Below the pieces are notes generated by a model. That model did no database searches and had not been told where the DNA came from. It saw nothing but the letters and a program-made list of their open reading frames with translations. Shown one piece after another: positions 60,101-64,000 of a stretch of 64,000 nt of DNA. The stretch covers positions 15,686,001-15,750,000 of the forward strand of contig NC_088681.1 of NCBI RefSeq assembly GCF_950023065.1, given 5' to 3'. Origin of the DNA: Planococcus citri. Lineage: Eukaryota > Arthropoda > Insecta > Hemiptera > Pseudococcidae. Every line of letters begins with the position of its first letter. The stretch's first letter is position 1. The translations under genes were made by a program, and so were the position numbers.

Positions 60101-63100
60101 AACCAATATTTCCTGGTTGCACTTTAACAACCTACTACATTAGTTGGATCCGGGGCCACATTTGAAAATTTTTAACGACACCATTTTTGTCTAATTTCAA
60201 ATGCTCATTTCTCTGACAAAAAAATCTCAGAGACCTCCAGTTTGCGCCATTTGTCATCGTTTGATAGTTTCTCTATCCACACATATGCAAGATTTTAAAA
60301 ATCAATGAACCATCGTGCAATTTTTGTGCAAATTTACCGTCAAAAAATTGCCCATATGCAATTTCAATCTTGATGCTTACATAAATTTACTACTCACCAT
60401 CAATAAAAATCATTTCGTACACTTCATCTCGACGCAGTTTGATTAAATACAAGCATTCGCACCAAGAATCACACTTTTCCGGGCATTTAATCTTATCAAT
60501 CAACGAATTTTTTGGATCACCAAGCAGAACAAAAGGTGGCAAAATATTAGTCATATTGTTCAACGTATCAACAAACATTCCCCCTAAAGGAGTCACATCA
60601 GGTCCTGATTCTGGAACTGAAAACAACACAATAATTATACAAGTTCTTATAAGAGGCTAATGAAGTTTTTAGAAAAAAGTAGTCAATATGTACACATCAA
60701 CAAGAAAAAAAAATCAATTTCGACTTACGATAATATTCGTGATAACTGTCACTCAAATATAACTCTTCCGGAATGAACAAATGCGCATCTATGGTGAAAG
60801 TAAATCGTTTATATGGCGCTCCAAATAATCTATCCGGAGCTCTGTACAATGAACTGATTTCATCCAAACATAAATTATCATCATTTTTTCGACATGTTCT
60901 TCTCATATTATTCAGTTCCTTAAAAAAAAATATATCAAGTACATTAAAACGATATAAAACACTTTACAAAACGTGTTATAAAATCATCAAAAATTATCAA
61001 AAGTGAAAAAATCCAGTGAACTTCCTCAAAAACACTAAACATGAAAATCACTGAAAATAATTATAATTAAATGAAGGAATTTTAATGAAATATGCTGAAA
61101 ATGCATGAAAAAAGGGTCAAAAACTAAATAAAATGATGAAAAAAAAATCAAGAAAGCATCAAAATCCTTGAAAAATAAAAGGTAGTCTTTCAGAAAAATT
61201 TTCCAAAAATGTGTAAAAGTTACAAAAACTTGTTGAGATCATGTAAAAATTCTCAAACAAGCACTGCAATAATCAAATCATCAAAAATTAACAAACGTTT
61301 GACAAAATCATTAAAAATTGACAGTGATAGAATTTAAGCGGAATTCTCCTCAAAAACATGAAAAAGTGTTGAAAACTTGTTTAAAAAACAATGTAAAAAC
61401 AACACTCAAAATAGCATTAAAAGTGACTAAAAACTAACAAAACATGTTAAAACCTCAGTGAAATTTGCCAAAAATGCATAAAAAAATTTCAAAAACCTGT
61501 TAAAACGAAATAAAAAGACTCAAAAAGCCAAAAAATATTTGAAAAGGTGTAAAAAAAAATGGTCAAGATGTAACACACTTACTCAAAATAATATTAAAAT
61601 TATCTACTCAAATTACCAGAAAATAAGTGTCAAAAATTTGTAAAAATGATGTAAAAAAAATTTAAAAAGCGTTACTTACCTACCTACATTATCAAAAATT
61701 GTTAAAAATGAAATTTTAGAGGAATTTTGCAAAAATGCACGAGAAAGTGTTAAAAAATGTCAAAAATGATGTAAAAACACAAAAAAAATCATTAAAATCA
61801 TAGGTATAAAATTATTTTTAAAAAAAATTATAATAAAATTAGCTGAAAATGTTTGATCAAGTATTAAAAACTTGTTAAAAATGATGAATAAAATTTTCCA
61901 GTTAAATGTGCCAAAAATACATGAAAAAGTGCCAATTAAAATACAAACCGGTAATTCCGATATGGAGTTGAACAAAGCCTCTGTATTCTGCGTAGGTGGC
62001 ATTGAATCTTCTGGAGTCCCTTTATATCTCAAGACAGCTTGTTGAAAAGCAGTAGCACAGTTTCCTTCCACTCCTTGAACTCGTATCCAGTACGGTCGAG
62101 GAGTCTGATCAGCAGTGATCACCACATCATAAGTTTCTCCTGAATAAACGCAGAAAAATCAAAAGCTCAAATCACAAACCAGACCACAGAGATAGTTACA
62201 AGTTTTGATCGAGGTGCAATATTAACTCACCTCCGGCCATATAAAGCGTTCTAACTTTTTGGGGGTTAATTAGGTATCCATCAGTGGCTATCAATTCCAA
62301 AGCATGACCCTCGACGGTGAACTGATGCGAACAAGTGGTTGAGGCGACCGAAACTATACGAAATCTGTATCTTTTATTTGGTTTTACTCGAAATTCAGCG
62401 AATGGAGTTCCAGTCCATTGTAAAGTTACCGGATTCTGGAATGAAACTATGTCAACATTTAGTACCTATATTGATAATCCGATTCCATTTCAAGTAGGTA
62501 TAGGAAGAGATACCCACCAAATATGCACCCATTCCGTTAATTAAATAAGTATCAGGTTTGATCGTGATCATTGTCTTGTTCCTATTGTAACCAGGGAATT
62601 TATCATCCATCATGACATGCAACCAATCTTGTATAAGAATAGTATGAGAAAATAAGTCGTAATCGTAGAGACCTCTCAGAGGGTTTTCTATATCACTGGT
62701 ACGTACGATGAGAGCACCGGATAAACCGTCAAATAATTGAAGTCCTGTCAACAGTATTCGGATTTCGGTGACTTAAAAATGAGTAAATCAAGAAAAAATA
62801 CTAGAGGATGAATTAATTTCGTACCAGAATGAGAATGATAAAAATGGGTCCCAAAAGTGGTCGCGAAGAAATCATATCTGAATCTGCTATTATGTGGTAT
62901 TGGGCATTGGGTGACATAAGGGACTCCATCCATCCAAGGGAATCTCTTCTGCAACACACCATGCCAATGAATGGAGAGCTCTCTAGCTGGCATTTTATTT
63001 TGTACGTCGACAATGACACGATCACCGTAGCAAACCTATGAATAAGCAGATATGAAGCATAATTGATTCGATGGTAAGTCAATTTTTAAGTAAGTACTAT

Positions 63101-63678
63101 TTGATAACAAACTATTGATTAACCAACATTGATGGCCGGACCATCGAGTAATCTGTTGAATGTCAATACAGTTCTTTCGATTCCATCAGCTATGACACAT
63201 TGTGGACTGAAGCAATCGTCTCGACTCAAAGGACAATTCTTACAGGCTCTAAAAACAAGTAACGTAAATTGAAAATCATAATACAAGATTATTTTCAAAG
63301 ATAGGTAGATACCTACTACCTATTGATGATATCAGTTTTAAGTATAACTTACGGTCCCATCGCATGGTATTGTTCTGCAACAAATTTAAAGTAACAAATT
63401 CGAGGATACGGATACTTCGTGCAGTTCCTGGCGCAAAGTATCTTATCATCGATTAACTTATCGTAAATACGATTCCTTCCAACATTCAATGGCTGAAGAT
63501 ACTGCTCTGGCCACTTTTTATCTGTAAAACAACATACAATATGGATTAAAACATTGTAAACATCAACATTTTCATATTAGGTATGGAGATGAATTGAGTA
63601 AAAATATGCACCATCAGCTGATGTAAAATGGACCCCTACAGTCAATAGGGCGCCTAGAAACAATAAATCTAAATACAT
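57147..63678 (-). CDS. Secreted laccase-type multicopper oxidase C (11 exons, 659 aa)
   Basis: Exons 5' to 3': 63678-63612, 63521-63353, 63248-63128, 63035-62825, 62744-62518, 62435-62231, 62139-61949, 60918-60729, 60616-60398, 57596-57390, 57319-57147. The signal peptide begins MYLDLLFLGALLTVGVHF. Copper motifs are present: IHWHG (H142, H144), HFYHSH (H186, H188), HPFHTHG (H544, H547, H549) and HCHFQIHNMVGM (H608, C609, H610, H614, M619). The intron positions equal those of A and B, but this copy has diverged further (HNMVGM where A and B have HNDNGM) and its C-terminus runs about 10 residues longer. Exon 3 uses a non-consensus donor GTTGGT. Intron 9 (60397-57597) is 2.8 kb and filled by a foldback element. 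The gene converges tail to tail with the second many-exon gene, about 0.7 kb apart. Confidence 0.92.
57800..58550. repeat. Satellite block (GGTCATTGACC type), partly inverted
   Basis: The same degenerate unit family as 18180-19500. It runs in one orientation to about 58040 (AGGTCAATGACCTTAAGAGG) and in the opposite one afterwards (CCTCTTAAGGTCATTGACC-like text). Confidence 0.75.
59197..59505. mobile_element. 309-bp palindromic MITE with 8-bp target duplication
   Basis: Ends CGTCGACCGTATA and TATACGGTCGACG; the direct duplication ATGTCAAC lies at 59189-59196 and 59506-59513. The arms pair nearly to the centre, for example GGTGCTGGTGGAGAGAGAGA near 59319 with TCTCTCTCCACCAGCACC near 59380. Confidence 0.88.
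59795..59852. repeat. Near-perfect 58-bp hairpin
   Basis: ATGTGCGGAAAACAGTTACT pairs with AGAAACTGTTTTCCGCACAT and the arms close through CTTTCCTCCCTAGGGAGGAAAG. It lies in the right part of the foldback element in oxidase C intron 9. Confidence 0.75.
60919..61948. other. Intron 7 of oxidase C
   Basis: One kb of A-rich sequence with a loose repeat of AAAAATGATGTAAAAA / GTCAAAAATTTGTAAAAAT type phrases. No gene. Confidence 0.45.
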
Positions 63679-64000
63679 CCTCGATTATCATCAATAATAA
63701 TAATCGCATTTTTGTACTGACGCAGTTCATAGGCTATGAGTAGGCAAAATAATTATTCTTAGGCATCATCGTGTACCAGTGAATAATTTAAACCCGGATT
63801 TACGAAAACATCGTGCAAATTATCAGATAACTAAATGTCGAGTTTGCGTGCTGACTTGTCGAATTTTTATTTATTCAGGTAGGTTATGTACGTATTTGCT
63901 AATTACCATTTTTAATTGAGAGTAACACATCTGTGTTTTGTGTTTTGGAAATTGAACAAAGCATCCGTGTAGCGTCAAATCACAGACATGTACTGTCCCG
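63679..64000. other. Region upstream of oxidase C
   Basis: 320 bp ahead of the oxidase C start codon, expected to hold its 5' UTR and promoter. I cannot point to a TATA box or initiator with confidence. Confidence 0.4.

Larger units (their letters stand above)
57641..60357. mobile_element. 2.7-kb foldback element in intron 9 of oxidase C
   Basis: The ends are inverted (ATATGGGCAATT against AATTGCCCATAT) and pair inward over about 170 bp: GGCGCAAACTGGAGGCC near 57753 faces GACCTCCAGTTTGCGCC near 60234. It carries a satellite block, a nested MITE and a hairpin. No transposase is visible. Confidence 0.75.

Overview
The window is AT-rich eukaryotic nuclear DNA with GT..AG introns, almost certainly from an insect. 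The dense TAGGTACCTACC-type motifs, the insect-type laccases and the many small non-autonomous transposons suggest a plant-sucking sternorrhynchan such as a mealybug, scale or aphid, but that placement is inference. There is no sign of bacterial organisation.

Layout. 1-7966: no gene; nested foldback repeats, then anonymous AT-rich DNA. 7967-13568 (-): secreted multicopper oxidase A (11 exons, 658 aa). 14843-24964 (-): multicopper oxidase B (11 exons, 661 aa). Its 7.3-kb third intron carries a complete opposite-strand three-exon gene for a secreted 380-aa protein (20397-21728), a degenerate satellite and a foldback element. 28024-36441 (+) and 38002-56439 (+): two tandem paralogues of a secreted protein family I do not recognise, with 20 and 28 very small exons (552 and 820 aa). 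57147-63678 (-): multicopper oxidase C (11 exons, 659 aa).

The three oxidases keep the copper-ligand motifs, the cysteine-rich N-terminus and the same 11-exon structure. They are tandem duplicates, with A and B closest. The two many-exon genes are the most unusual content. All 46 of their introns fall in phase 0, most exons are 21-135 nt, and the proteins are built from a repeated four-exon module (two copies in the first gene, four in the second, the last two shortened). They share a signal peptide, a conserved start of the mature chain and corresponding exons for most of their length.

Every gene in the window predicts a secreted product. A working hypothesis is a locus for saliva or another secretion, where laccases that oxidise phenolics sit among candidate effector genes; only expression data could show this.

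The introns are full of mobile elements. Intron 23 of the second many-exon gene contains a decayed LINE reverse transcriptase split by successive insertions. Several have target-site duplications that can be read directly (8-bp hAT-like, or TA), nested up to five deep, and they include a long near-perfect palindrome.
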